From RU20A sp042610495 (GTDB lineage Bacteria; Pseudomonadota; Alphaproteobacteria; Rhizobiales; Rhizobiaceae): 64,000 bases of DNA. Position numbers and translations under genes: made by a program. The notes beneath the pieces were generated by a model. It had not been told where the DNA came from. It saw nothing but the letters and a program-made list of their open reading frames with translations, and made no database searches. This document shows, in pieces, positions 1 to 8,270 of the stretch. The first letter of the stretch is position 1; every line of letters begins with the position of its first letter. The stretch is from assembly GCF_042610495.1 (NCBI RefSeq), contig NZ_JBHGAP010000008.1, positions 131,569-195,568 on the forward strand, given 5' to 3'.

Positions 1-212
1 TCCGCCAGGCCCTCGGCACGGCCCTTCTCATAGGCCGCGCGGCGCTCGGCTTCGATGTCGATCTCGGGCTGTTGCGGGCGTTGCGCGTGCATGTCCAGTC
101 GAGCGGCTCTGGCGTCCTTGTCGGCGAAATAGCGCGGCGCCGCCGAAAGCGTGGCCATATCCACCTTCGGGGCGCTGAAATCTTTCAGATATCGTGAAAG
201 CTGGACGGTCAT
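1..212 (-). CDS. Unknown protein N-terminus (cut by window edge)
   Basis: An open frame begins at an ATG at 212 (MTVQLSRYLKDFSAPKVDMA) and runs left off the window, giving about 70 visible codons. A second in-frame ATG lies at 158. The visible part is rich in Ala, Arg and Glu and ends in a probable helix (AERRAAYEKGRAEG). I do not recognise the protein. In rhizobia the flagellin cluster is usually followed by an uncharacterised gene and then motB, so this is probably that motility-linked gene. The charged helix recalls FliH-like proteins, but too little is visible to say so. Confidence 0.6.
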   Translation of the reverse strand, partial: MTVQLSRYLKDFSAPKVDMATLSAAPRYFADKDARAARLDMHAQRPQQPEIDIEAERRAAYEKGRAEGLA

Positions 213-583
213 TCGCTCGCTCTCGAGACGGATGCGACCGGACGTCCGTAGCGCCAGCGTCGAGTGCTTCCGGCTGATCCGGCGCATCAGCAGCCGGCTC
301 CTCCAGGAACCCTCATACCGGAACCGCATTCGGACAGCGGCAGTCCGTCTTTTGGGTTTCGGCTCCGTTTCCGCAGGACCGTCACGGTCCTCCTGGTGGC
401 GAAGCGCAGGCGGCGCGATGATCATATCGGCCGGCACCCACGTCATATGGCTGCGAAATGAGGCTAGGCGGTCAAACTTGTGCGAGGATGATGGCGCCGG
501 TTCATGACCGTGCTGTGGGGTCAGGTTCGGCTGGTGCAGGTCTTCCCGGCTCGCTGCGCTTTCCGGCGCTTTCGGGAATGGCG

Positions 584-616
584 CTGAACCGCGCCGGGGC
601 AATCGGCGCGGTTCAG
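584..616. repeat. Perfect 13-bp hairpin
   Basis: CTGAACCGCGCCG at 584-596 is exactly inverted at 604-616 around a 7-base loop. Neither strand has a T-tract directly after it, so it is not a classical intrinsic terminator. It lies about 100 bases downstream of the third flagellin and about 370 bases upstream of the left-edge start codon. Confidence 0.6.
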
Positions 617-688
617 GCAGGGCCGCCGGACGCAGATGACCTGCGGCGCCCGGCGAAGACATGGCCGGCAGAGGCGCGGCCAAACTCT

Positions 689-707
689 GCCGCCCGAACC
701 GGGCGGC
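689..707 (-). terminator. Hairpin downstream of the third flagellin
   Basis: GCCGCCCG and CGGGCGGC flank a 3-base loop, 11 bases past the stop codon of the minus-strand flagellin. Only a weak T-rich stretch follows on the minus strand, so it may terminate inefficiently or simply protect the mRNA 3' end. Confidence 0.45.
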
Positions 708-717
708 CCGAGGGGTC

Positions 718-1683
718 TTACTGGAAGAGCTTGAGGATGTTCTCGGAGTTGGTGTTCGCGATCGCCAGCGACTGGATGCCGAGCTGCTGCTGGGTCTGCA
801 GCGCCTTGAGCCTGGTCGATTCCTCGTTCATATCCGCATCGACCAATCGCCCGATGCCCTTGTCGATCACGTCCATGAGATTGGCGACAAAACTGTCCTG
901 CATGTCGATGCGGGTGGTGATGGCGCCGAGCGTGGAGGCCGCGTCCGTCAGCTTGCTCAGCATGGCGTCAACGGCCGAAATCATGCCGTCGAGCTCCGTG
1001 TTCGTCGTTGCCGTGCTGATCGACACGATATTCGATCCGGTCGGCGCAGTACCACCGGACGCCAGGATGAGATGGTAGGTCGCGCTCGCCGTGCCGGGCG
1101 TGGTGCCGTCATCGACCTGCCAGCTCTTGGTCAGCATGCCACGGCTGGAATTCGACGTGTCGATCAGCATGGACTCGGAGGTATCGAAGTCCAGGGTCGC
1201 GACAGAGACGGAACCGTCCGTCGCGCGGTTGAACGACGACACGATCTGCTTGATGCCGGGGGCGGCGGCATTGGTATTGAAAAGCCAGTTCTCGCCCGAG
1301 AACGAGGCCGACTCCGCAGACGAAGACAGCTGGTTCTTGAGTTCGGTGATTTCCTTGTTGATCTTGACCTTGTCGACGCCAGGTTCGCGTGCGGCGACGA
1401 GCTTCGCCTTGATCTCGGAAATGACCTGGATCGCGTTGTCCATCGCCGAATAGGCCGTGTCGACCTTGGCGGCACCCAGGCCGAGAGCGTCCTGAACGGT
1501 AGAGAGGGCCTTGTTGTCCGACCGCATCGTGGTGGCGATCGACCAGTAGGCCGCATTGTCCGCGGCCGTTTCAACGCGGTAGCCGGACGAGATTCGGCTT
1601 TGCGTGGTTTCCATGTTGGTGTTGATGGAACGCAGTGTCTGCAGAGCCGCCATGGCGGCGGAATTGGTCATGATGCTGGTCAT
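718..1683 (-). CDS. Flagellin (third of three)
   Basis: This is a 321-residue filament subunit, secreted through the flagellar export apparatus. The conserved flagellin N-terminal region starts MTSIMTNSAAMAALQTL and the C-terminal region ends in NTNSENILKLFQ; the start was chosen to match the other flagellins although an upstream in-frame ATG exists at 1713. The central domain diverges more from its two neighbours than they do from each other. The compact size matches flagellins of rhizobial complex filaments. It has its own upstream spacer, so it is probably transcribed separately. It corresponds by position to flaC or flaD of related species, and I leave the symbol open. Confidence 0.95.
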   Translation of the reverse strand: MTSIMTNSAAMAALQTLRSINTNMETTQSRISSGYRVETAADNAAYWSIATTMRSDNKALSTVQDALGLGAAKVDTAYSAMDNAIQVISEIKAKLVAAREPGVDKVKINKEITELKNQLSSSAESASFSGENWLFNTNAAAPGIKQIVSSFNRATDGSVSVATLDFDTSESMLIDTSNSSRGMLTKSWQVDDGTTPGTASATYHLILASGGTAPTGSNIVSISTATTNTELDGMISAVDAMLSKLTDAASTLGAITTRIDMQDSFVANLMDVIDKGIGRLVDADMNEESTRLKALQTQQQLGIQSLAIANTNSENILKLFQ

Positions 1684-1713
1684 CGTCGTTTGCCCTGATG
1701 TTTGTTGATCCAA

Positions 1714-1723
1714 ACATTCCGGA
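1714..1723 (-). promoter_or_regulatory. Flagellin-upstream TCCGGAATGT motif (copy 1)
   Basis: On the minus strand TCCGGAATGT lies 31 bases upstream of the flagellin ATG. The same or nearly the same decamer stands 37-38 bases upstream of the other two flagellin genes, and a GCATGA-type block lies about 35-41 bases further upstream in all three. Its role (initiation region, activator site or leader element) is not determined. Confidence 0.4.
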
Positions 1724-1971
1724 GTGACACCGGCAGCGAGGGCGTGTGCATCATGCGACCGATCCTGTTTTGCCCTTGGACCGGCCCGTCGCTCTTAACG
1801 ATTAGATAACCATGACATGGTTAACGCATGGTTAACGTCGTTAGTCCTTTGGTAAGATCGGTAAACGCGTGACAATGAAGGTAAAGACAATCTTTACATA
1901 TTCTTCGTTGTTTCGAGTATTCGGCGCTTCAGATCAAATCGCGTGAGGCGTTGCCGCGAGCCACAAACGCC

Positions 1972-2004
1972 AAAACCGCACCCCTTTCGGGATGCGGTTT
2001 TTTC
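1972..2004 (-). terminator. Intrinsic terminator after flaB
   Basis: AAAACCGCA and TGCGGTTTT pair across a short CCC/GGG extension and a small loop, about 45 bases downstream of the flaB stop. On the minus strand four T residues follow the GC stem; on the plus strand six follow, so it could act in both directions. Confidence 0.7.
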
Positions 2005-2046
2005 GTTTGTGCTTCCCCTCGCGTCGGAGGTGGTCGCAGGCTCGTC

Positions 2047-3021
2047 TTAACGGAAGAGCGCCAGGACGTTCTGGCCGTCGCTGTTGGCGATCGACAGTGC
2101 CTGGATGCCAAGCTGCGACTGCGTTTGCAGCGCCTTCAGCTTTGTCGACTCCTCGTTCATGTCCGCATCGACGAGTCGACCGACGCCCTTCTTGATCACG
2201 TCCATCAGATCCGCCATGAAGGCATCCTGCATGGAGATGCGCTTGTTGGTCGCACCGAGCGTGGCGGCTGCGTCCGTCAGGCTGGACAGCATCGAGTCGA
2301 CGGCGGAGATCATGCCTTCGATATCGTCGTTGCTCGTGGAGGCCGTCAGTTGAACTGCGCTCGAGCCCGTGGGAGCCGTACCGCCGGTGACCGCGATGAG
2401 GTGGTAGGTTGCGTTCGCCGTGTTCGTGCCGACCGCGGTGCCCTGCTCGACCTGGATGCCCTTGGTGAGTTGGCCATTGGACGACGACACGGCATCGATC
2501 AGAACCGAGGTAGCCGCATCGAAGCTCAGAGTGCCGACAGCAACGGCATTGGCGGAGTTGCGGGTAAAGTACCCGACCATTTCCTTGGTGCCGAGCGCCG
2601 CATCGGCCTTGCCGCGGTAGAGCCAGTTTTCACCGGAGAACGTCGCGGATTCTGCGATGGAGGTCAGCTGGTTCTTGAGTTCGGTGACTTCCTTGTTGAT
2701 CTTGGTCTTGTCGACGCCCGGTTCGCGTGCCGCGACCAGCTTCGCCTTGATCTCGGAAATGACGTCGATGGCATTGTTCATGCCGGTATAGGCGGTGTCG
2801 GTCTTGGCGGCGCCCAGTCCGAGGGCGTCCTGAACGGTCGACAGTGCCTTGTTGTCGGACCGCATCGTGGTGGCGATCGACCAGTAGGCGGCGTTGTCTG
2901 CGGCCGTGCCGACGCGGTAGCCGGAGGAGATGCGACCCTGGGTTGCTTCCATGTCCGCACCAATGGTGCGCAGGGTCGAAAGTGCTGCCATTGCAGCGAT
3001 ATTGGTGTTGATGCTCGTCAT
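2047..3021 (-). CDS. flaB: Flagellin (second of three)
   Basis: This 324-residue flagellin starts MTSINTNIAAMAALSTL and ends with the conserved C-terminal helix region (GQNVLALFR). It is very similar to the neighbouring flagellin at 3285-4259 along its whole length, including the centre around EMVGYFTRNSA, so the two are recent duplicates. Complex rhizobial filaments are built from several such flagellins. It is bounded by terminators on both sides and carries its own upstream motif, so it is probably a single-gene transcript. The symbol follows its position as second gene after fliP. Confidence 0.95.
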   Translation of the reverse strand: MTSINTNIAAMAALSTLRTIGADMEATQGRISSGYRVGTAADNAAYWSIATTMRSDNKALSTVQDALGLGAAKTDTAYTGMNNAIDVISEIKAKLVAAREPGVDKTKINKEVTELKNQLTSIAESATFSGENWLYRGKADAALGTKEMVGYFTRNSANAVAVGTLSFDAATSVLIDAVSSSNGQLTKGIQVEQGTAVGTNTANATYHLIAVTGGTAPTGSSAVQLTASTSNDDIEGMISAVDSMLSSLTDAAATLGATNKRISMQDAFMADLMDVIKKGVGRLVDADMNEESTKLKALQTQSQLGIQALSIANSDGQNVLALFR

Positions 3022-3057
3022 TGTGAAACTGCCCCTTTAGACAGACGATGTGAAGGG

Positions 3058-3067
3058 ACATTCCGGA
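3058..3067 (-). promoter_or_regulatory. Flagellin-upstream TCCGGAATGT motif (copy 2)
   Basis: TCCGGAATGT on the minus strand, 37 bases upstream of the flaB ATG, is identical to the copy before the third flagellin and is followed by CC as in the flaA copy. A GCATGAGGC block stands about 35 bases further upstream. Confidence 0.4.
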
Positions 3068-3204
3068 CGCTACCGGGAAACGACGGCCAGCCTCATGCCT
3101 GCTAACGCGTTAAAATCTATGGTTAACCCGTCGTTTCGATGAGCATAGAAAACACCATCATGGTTAATGAACGTTGAAGCCTGCCAACAAATTCTGTCGG
3201 AAAC

Positions 3205-3234
3205 AAAAAGGCCGCGCCAAATCTTGGCGCGGCC
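3205..3234 (-). terminator. Intrinsic terminator after flaA
   Basis: GGCCGCGCCAA at 3210-3220 is perfectly inverted at 3224-3234 with a 3-base loop. On the minus strand it is followed by five T residues, and it lies 51 bases past the flaA stop codon. Confidence 0.88.
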
Positions 3235-3284
3235 TGTCTTGATGTGCGGATCCGAGGGTTTCTCCCCGGCAACCCTTTCGCTTC

Positions 3285-4259
3285 TTAACGGAAGAGCTGC
3301 AGGATGGTCTGCGAGTCCGAGTTGGCGATCGAAAGGGCCTGGATGCCGAGCTGCTGCTGGGTCTGCAAGGCCTTGAGCTTGGTCGATTCCTCGTTCATGT
3401 CCGCATCCACAAGGCGACCAACGCCCTTGGTGATAACGTCTCCGAGCTCCGCCACGAAGCTGTCCTGCATTGAGATGCGCTTGTTGGTGGCGCCGAGCGT
3501 GGCGGCTGCGTCTGTCAGTTTCGAAAGCATTGCATCGACGGCCGAGATCATGCCTTCAATGTTGTCGTTGGAGGTGGTTGATGTCAGGGCGATCGCAGTG
3601 GAGCCCGACGGAGCGGTACCGCCGGAAACGGCGACCAGGTGGTAGGTCGCGTTCGCAGTGCCCGTCCCGACAGAAGAGCCCTGCTCTACCTGGACAGCCT
3701 TCGTCAGCTGACCGTTTGCAGCCGTCACAGCGTCGATGAGAACCGAGGTCGAAGCGTCGAACGAGACCGTACCGACAGCAACGTCACCCGCAGAGTTGCG
3801 CGTGAAGTAGCCAACCATTTCCTTGGTGCCGACCGCTTGGTCTGCCTTGCCGCGGTAGAGCCAGTTTTCACCAGAGAACGTCGCGGACTCAGCCGTTGAA
3901 GACAGCTGGTTGGTGAGTTCGGTCAGTTCCTTGTTGATCTTGGTCTTGTCAACGCCCGGTTCGCGGGCGGCAACCAGCTTTGCCTTGATTTCGGAGACCA
4001 CGTCGATGGCGGCGGTCAGACCGGTGTAGGCGGTATCGGTCTTGGCAGCGCCGAGACCCAGGGCGTCCTTGACCGTCGCCAACGCCTTGTTGTCCGAACG
4101 CATGGTCGTTGCGATCGACCAGTAGGCAGAGTTGTCGGCAGCACTCGCAACGCGCATGCCGGTGGAGATGCTGTTCTGCGTGGATTCCATCTGCGAGGAG
4201 ATGGAGCGGAGCGTGGAAAGCGCGCCCATGGCGGCGGTATTGGTGATGATGCTGGTCAT
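3285..4259 (-). CDS. flaA: Flagellin (first of three, next to fliP)
   Basis: This 324-residue flagellin begins MTSIITNTAAMGALSTL and ends SDSQTILQLFR. The ATG at 4259 is used because it aligns with the other two flagellins; an in-frame ATG at 4283 would add eight residues. In the S. meliloti arrangement the flagellin next to fliP is flaA, usually the principal subunit of the filament. A strong terminator follows and a 245-base spacer with the shared upstream motif precedes it, so it is probably strongly and independently expressed. Confidence 0.95.
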   Translation of the reverse strand: MTSIITNTAAMGALSTLRSISSQMESTQNSISTGMRVASAADNSAYWSIATTMRSDNKALATVKDALGLGAAKTDTAYTGLTAAIDVVSEIKAKLVAAREPGVDKTKINKELTELTNQLSSTAESATFSGENWLYRGKADQAVGTKEMVGYFTRNSAGDVAVGTVSFDASTSVLIDAVTAANGQLTKAVQVEQGSSVGTGTANATYHLVAVSGGTAPSGSTAIALTSTTSNDNIEGMISAVDAMLSKLTDAAATLGATNKRISMQDSFVAELGDVITKGVGRLVDADMNEESTKLKALQTQQQLGIQALSIANSDSQTILQLFR

Positions 4260-4296
4260 TGAGAGTGTCCCTCTGATACTCAAAACACGGTTAGGG

Positions 4297-4306
4297 ACAT
4301 ACCGGA
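4297..4306 (-). promoter_or_regulatory. Flagellin-upstream TCCGGTATGT motif (copy 3)
   Basis: TCCGGTATGT on the minus strand, 38 bases upstream of the flaA ATG, differs by one base from the other two copies. GGCATGAAG lies about 41 bases further upstream. Confidence 0.4.
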
Positions 4307-4504
4307 CTGGATACTTACCGGTGATGGCGGAGTGGCTTCATGCCTCTCGGCCTTCATTCACTTGCGGTGAAGAAAACCAAACCCGTCATGTAAGTCTGAG
4401 CTTCGCAAACAAGTCTTGCCATTTGCTTAAGCGAACGACGCATTTCGATGCAAATGCGACGCATCCGTCAGAAAGGCGGGCTTACCGGGCGGGATGGATA
4501 AAAT

Positions 4505-5242
4505 TCAATTAAAAGAACGCACAAGGCTGCCAACCATCAGGTTCCAGCCATCGATCAGCACGAAGAACAGGATCTTGAAGGGCAGCGAGATCGACGTTGG
4601 CGGCAGCATCATCATGCCCATGGCCATGGTGATGGTGGCGACGATCAGGTCGATGACAAGGAACGGCAGCAGGATCAGGAAGCCGATCTCGAAGCCGCGG
4701 CGGATCTCCGAGATCATGAAGGCGGGGATGAGCGCGCGCAGGTCCACGACATCGTTGGTCACGACCGTCTGGCCCTTCTCCTGGGCGATATCGACGAAGA
4801 GCTGCAGATCCTTCGGGCGGGTATTGGCCTGCATGAACTGACGGAAGGGTTCGGCAATGCGCGGCAGAGCCTCGGCTTCCGTGATCTGGTTGGCGAGCAG
4901 GGGATCGATACCCTCGCGCCAGGCGCGGTCGAAGGTCGGCGACATGACGTAGAAGGTCATGAAGAGCGCAAGGCTGACAAGGATGGTGTTGGACGGCGTG
5001 GTGCCGAGGCCCATGCCCGAGCGAAGGATCGCAAAGGCGATCGCAAACCGCGGGAAGCTCGTCACCATGATCAGGATGCCGGGCGCGATCGACAGGACCG
5101 TCAGCAGCCCGAAGGTGCGGACAATCCAGGCAGCAGCCGACCCATCAACGGGAACGTTCAGGATATCCGTCGGAAATCCTTGGGCACCGGCGATCCCGGA
5201 GGTCGCCATCATGGCGACTATGAAGACAAGGACGCGAATCAT
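4505..5242 (-). CDS. fliP: Flagellar export gate protein FliP
   Basis: At 245 residues this is a full-length FliP, the pore-forming subunit of the flagellar type III export gate in the inner membrane. It has an N-terminal signal-like segment ending about residue 20, then the conserved ITSFPRFAIAFAILRSGMG block and a C-terminal pair of hydrophobic helices with IDLIVATITMAMGMMMLPP. The start overlaps the fliL stop by four bases, indicating translational coupling. FliQ, FliR and FlhA, its partners, are not in the window. Confidence 0.97.
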   Translation of the reverse strand: MIRVLVFIVAMMATSGIAGAQGFPTDILNVPVDGSAAAWIVRTFGLLTVLSIAPGILIMVTSFPRFAIAFAILRSGMGLGTTPSNTILVSLALFMTFYVMSPTFDRAWREGIDPLLANQITEAEALPRIAEPFRQFMQANTRPKDLQLFVDIAQEKGQTVVTNDVVDLRALIPAFMISEIRRGFEIGFLILLPFLVIDLIVATITMAMGMMMLPPTSISLPFKILFFVLIDGWNLMVGSLVRSFN

Positions 5243-5808
5243 TGAATGACGAATGTTCTGAAGATAACATTCGTTACGCGTCCTTCGGATCTAAGGTCAA
5301 CCCGCTCTTCAATGTCGTCCCGCAAATACTGGAAGCCACGCGGCCCCTGGATCTGCTGGAGGGAAACGGTGCGCAGGTAGGCGGCGATATCCTGCTGGAT
5401 CGCCTCGGCGATCTTGGGGTCCGGTTCGCCGTTGAAGGCGAGCGCCAGTTCCAGGCGGATCCAGTTTTCAGTGGGATAGGCCAGGTTGGTGGTGATCGGG
5501 TCGAGCTGGAGAATGCCGTGCGCGGCCGTGGACAGCTTCGGCAGTCCCTCGTCCTTCTTCTCGCCACCGCCATGCGCATCGGCCGGCGCGCCGGCGGCGA
5601 GCGCGGCCTTCTTCTCGGCTTCGGCCTTCTTCACCGCCTCGATGGCATCGGCCATTTCCTTGGTCATGGGCTTGGGTGCGACCATGCCGCCGATGAACCA
5701 GCCACCGCCGGCCGCAAGCAGCGTCAGGACCACCACCGCGCCGATGAGCACCATCGGGGACGACTTCTTCTTCGCGGCCTCGCCTTCTGTGGCTTCTTCG
5801 TCTGCCAT
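5239..5808 (-). CDS. fliL: Flagellar basal body-associated protein FliL
   Basis: This 189-residue single-pass membrane protein has a cytoplasmic acidic/Lys N-terminus (about residues 1-18), one transmembrane helix (about 20-40, VLIGAVVVLTLLAAGGGWFI) and a periplasmic FliL domain ending LRSEGRVTNVIFRTFVIQ. FliL surrounds stator units and influences torque. An Ala/Lys-rich linker follows the membrane helix. It sits between flgH and fliP, as in other rhizobia, and overlaps fliP by four bases. Confidence 0.95.
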   Translation of the reverse strand: MADEEATEGEAAKKKSSPMVLIGAVVVLTLLAAGGGWFIGGMVAPKPMTKEMADAIEAVKKAEAEKKAALAAGAPADAHGGGEKKDEGLPKLSTAAHGILQLDPITTNLAYPTENWIRLELALAFNGEPDPKIAEAIQQDIAAYLRTVSLQQIQGPRGFQYLRDDIEERVDLRSEGRVTNVIFRTFVIQ

Positions 5809-5902
5809 GCCATCAAGTCCCGTCGTTTGACGTGGGGCGCGTCATGCCCTCACCCGTGTCTGTGCAGGCCCTCCCGAGAAGGACCGGCGTGTCTGGCCGC
5901 CG

Positions 5903-6613
5903 TCAGATCGGCGAGATGATGTCCATGATCTGCTGGCCGTAGGGCGGCTGCTGCATTTCTGACAGGCGACCGCGTCCGCCGTAGGAGATGCGGGCCTCGG
6001 CGATCTTGTCGTAGGAGATCATGTTTTTCGCATCGACGTCCTGCGGCCGCACGATGCCGGCGACGTTGAGGATGCGGATCTCGTTGTTGACGCGCACTTC
6101 CTGCGAGCCGCTGATCAAGAGATTGCCATTCTCGAGAACGCCGGTGACGACCGCGGCGACAAGCAACTGCAGCTTTTCGGCACGCGCCGTGGTGCCGGCG
6201 CCCTGCGTCTTGGTGTCGGAACCGTAGTCCAGACCACCCTTCCAGCCGAACTTGCCGCCGGTGGACGAACCATTGGCGCCGATATTGAAGCCGCTGCTGT
6301 TCTGGCGGCTGCGGTCGGTCTTGTTGTCGAAGGAGGCCTTGTCGTTGATCTGGATATCGACCGTCATGATGTCGCCGACCTTCAGCGCGCGCGCGTCCTT
6401 GAACAGCGCCGCCTGGCTGTCGGACCAGAGCGAATAGCCGCTCGACATGGTCGTCGGCTGCTTCGGATACATGGCCATCTGCGGGGTCTGGGCATATTGC
6501 AGGCCACTGCCGATCGGGCTCATCGAGGGGGCGCGTCCGATTTCCTCGAAGGTCTTGCTCTGGCAGCCGGCGAGGACCGCGACGGCGGCGAGCAGCGAGA
6601 GACGATAGATCAT
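5903..6613 (-). CDS. flgH: Flagellar L-ring lipoprotein FlgH
   Basis: The 236-residue protein has a lipoprotein signal peptide with lipobox LAGC, so Cys16 is the probable lipidated residue. The FlgH domain includes SLWSDSQAALFKDARALKVGD and the C-terminal ISYGGRGRLSEMQQPPYGQQ. It forms the outer-membrane ring around the rod. The start overlaps the motE stop by four bases, so it belongs to the flgA-flgI-motE-flgH transcription unit. Confidence 0.97.
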   Translation of the reverse strand: MIYRLSLLAAVAVLAGCQSKTFEEIGRAPSMSPIGSGLQYAQTPQMAMYPKQPTTMSSGYSLWSDSQAALFKDARALKVGDIMTVDIQINDKASFDNKTDRSRQNSSGFNIGANGSSTGGKFGWKGGLDYGSDTKTQGAGTTARAEKLQLLVAAVVTGVLENGNLLISGSQEVRVNNEIRILNVAGIVRPQDVDAKNMISYDKIAEARISYGGRGRLSEMQQPPYGQQIMDIISPI

Positions 6614-7146
6614 GACGGTTCCTTCGATGTGTTCGGGTCGCTGGCGGCCGAAATAAGATCGGTGAGCTTGGCGGCCTTCTCGTTCTTCATTTCACTGAGG
6701 ATCAGGCTCGACTGACGCGGCGGCAGCTTCATCAGGATGGCAGCGGCGATTTCCGGGGCGACCAGTTCGAGCTTGCCGGCGGCTGCATCCGGCTTCATGG
6801 TCTTGTAGATGCCGACAAGGCCGGCTTCTGCCTGCTGAAGGAAGTCGTTGCGCCGCTTCAGCCAGTCTTCGTATTCGGCCTTGCGCTGTTCGAGAATGGC
6901 GATGCGTTCGTCGACCTTGGACTGGAGGTCGGCGAGCTCCTTCTTCTGCAAGAGGTAGCGCTGGTCACGCGCTGCATCCGCAATGTTGGTGCAGAACTTC
7001 TGGATTTCGCTGCTGGTCGGGTCGGCAGTCGCGGGTGCGGCGACTTCCTGGGCGAAAGCGCCGGGGATGGCGAGTGCCAGAAGGGCGAGCGCTGCGAGTG
7101 CGCCCTTGCGCGTCGCGGGGGCGGAGGGCGTGCGAAAATCGGTCAT
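6610..7146 (-). CDS. motE: MotE-type periplasmic chaperone
   Basis: This 178-residue protein has a signal peptide (hydrophobic at about residues 15-32, ending FAQE) and then a long coiled-coil stretch (about 65-110; LQKKELADLQSKVDERIAI). The C-terminal part is a MgtE-N/FliG-like domain with AAAILMKLPPRQSSLILSEM. In S. meliloti MotE, encoded between flgI and flgH, is a periplasmic chaperone for the stator-associated protein MotC. Position, size and architecture fit. It overlaps both neighbours by four bases. Confidence 0.85.
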   Translation of the reverse strand: MTDFRTPSAPATRKGALAALALLALAIPGAFAQEVAAPATADPTSSEIQKFCTNIADAARDQRYLLQKKELADLQSKVDERIAILEQRKAEYEDWLKRRNDFLQQAEAGLVGIYKTMKPDAAAGKLELVAPEIAAAILMKLPPRQSSLILSEMKNEKAAKLTDLISAASDPNTSKEPS

Positions 7147-8270
7147 TGCAGAACAAGCTCCGCCTGAAGGGCCCCGGCCGTCTTGATGCTCTGGAGAATG
7201 GAGATCACGCCGTCGGGCTTGACGCCGATGGAATTGAGGCCCGTGACGAGCTGGCGCAGGCTTGATCCTTCAAGCATCGCAACCGTTCCGCCGTCGGCAA
7301 CCGCCTTGATGGTGGTGTTGTCCTCCACGGCCGTCTGGCCGCGCGAGAAGGGCGCGGGCTGGACGACTTCGGGGTTTTCCGTGACCTGCACCGTCAGCGT
7401 GCCGTAGCTCACGGCAACCGGGGCGATGCGCACATCCTGGCCGATGACGATGGTGCCGGTGCGCTCGTTGATGACCACGCGGGCCGGCACGTCGGTCTGC
7501 ACGACGAGGTTTTCGATCTCCGCCATCAGTTGCGTCAGATCGGCCATCTTCGGCTTCTCGATCAGCACGCTCTGGCTGTCGCGGGCCTCCGCGATGCGGC
7601 CGCCAAAACGCTCGGAGGCGTATTTGTTGATGACCTGTTGCATCGCGATTGCCGTCGAGAAGTCGGGATTGCGAAGCTGGAGAACGAGGTTGACGCCATC
7701 CTTGAACTTGGCGGGCAGATCGCGCTCGATGATCGCGCCGTTCGGCACGCGGCCGGCCGTCGTCACACCCTGGTTGACGGAGGCGGCGGCGCCTTGCGCG
7801 CTGAAGCCACTGACAACGACGGAGCCTTGCGCCACGGCATAGATCTGCCCGTCGGCGCCGGACAGGGAGGTCATGACCAGCGTGCCGCCGCGCAGCGACG
7901 AGGCATCGCCGAGCGAGCCGATGGTGACATCGATTCGGCTCCCGGGGCTTGCGAAGGGCGGCAGCGTGGCGGTGACGAGAACGGCTGCGATGTTGCGCGA
8001 GCGCGATTCGCCCCCTTGGGTGGAAATGCCGAGGTTCTGCAGCATGGCGCGCAGCGACTGCTCGGTGAAGGGCGAGGACCGCAGGGCGTCGCCTGTGCCC
8101 TGAAGGCCGACGACAAGGCCGTAGCCGATCAGTTGGTTGTCACGGCCGGCCTGCAGCGAGGCGATGTCCTTGATGCGCGAGGTCGCCATCGCCTCGGCCG
8201 CCGGCATGCCCGGCAGCGTCAGCGCGGCGGCAAAGAGAACCGTCACCAGACCACGAAGAAAGCGCTTCAT
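7143..8270 (-). CDS. flgI: Flagellar P-ring protein FlgI
   Basis: The 375-residue precursor of the P-ring surrounds the rod in the peptidoglycan layer. A signal peptide covers about residues 1-28, and the mature protein starts near the hallmark SRIKDIASLQAGRDNQLIGY. The C-terminal block with LRQLVTGLNSIGVKPDGVIS is also present. Length is normal for the family. It overlaps flgA upstream and motE downstream by four bases each. Confidence 0.97.
   Translation of the reverse strand: MKRFLRGLVTVLFAAALTLPGMPAAEAMATSRIKDIASLQAGRDNQLIGYGLVVGLQGTGDALRSSPFTEQSLRAMLQNLGISTQGGESRSRNIAAVLVTATLPPFASPGSRIDVTIGSLGDASSLRGGTLVMTSLSGADGQIYAVAQGSVVVSGFSAQGAAASVNQGVTTAGRVPNGAIIERDLPAKFKDGVNLVLQLRNPDFSTAIAMQQVINKYASERFGGRIAEARDSQSVLIEKPKMADLTQLMAEIENLVVQTDVPARVVINERTGTIVIGQDVRIAPVAVSYGTLTVQVTENPEVVQPAPFSRGQTAVEDNTTIKAVADGGTVAMLEGSSLRQLVTGLNSIGVKPDGVISILQSIKTAGALQAELVLQ

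Larger units (their letters stand above)
213..717. other. Non-coding spacer upstream of the left-edge gene
   Basis: These 505 bases separate the last flagellin from the gene at the left edge. I see no convincing gene: the overlapping plus-strand frames are Arg/Pro/Ser-rich G+C artefacts. The spacer holds two strong hairpins (584-616 and 689-707) and presumably the promoter of the left-edge gene. Confidence 0.55.
1684..2046. other. Flagellin intergenic region
   Basis: These 363 bases contain a terminator hairpin at 1972-2004, an A+T-rich stretch at about 1797-1925 and the flagellin-upstream motif at 1714-1723. No gene is supported; this is the promoter and leader region of the third flagellin. 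Confidence 0.6.
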
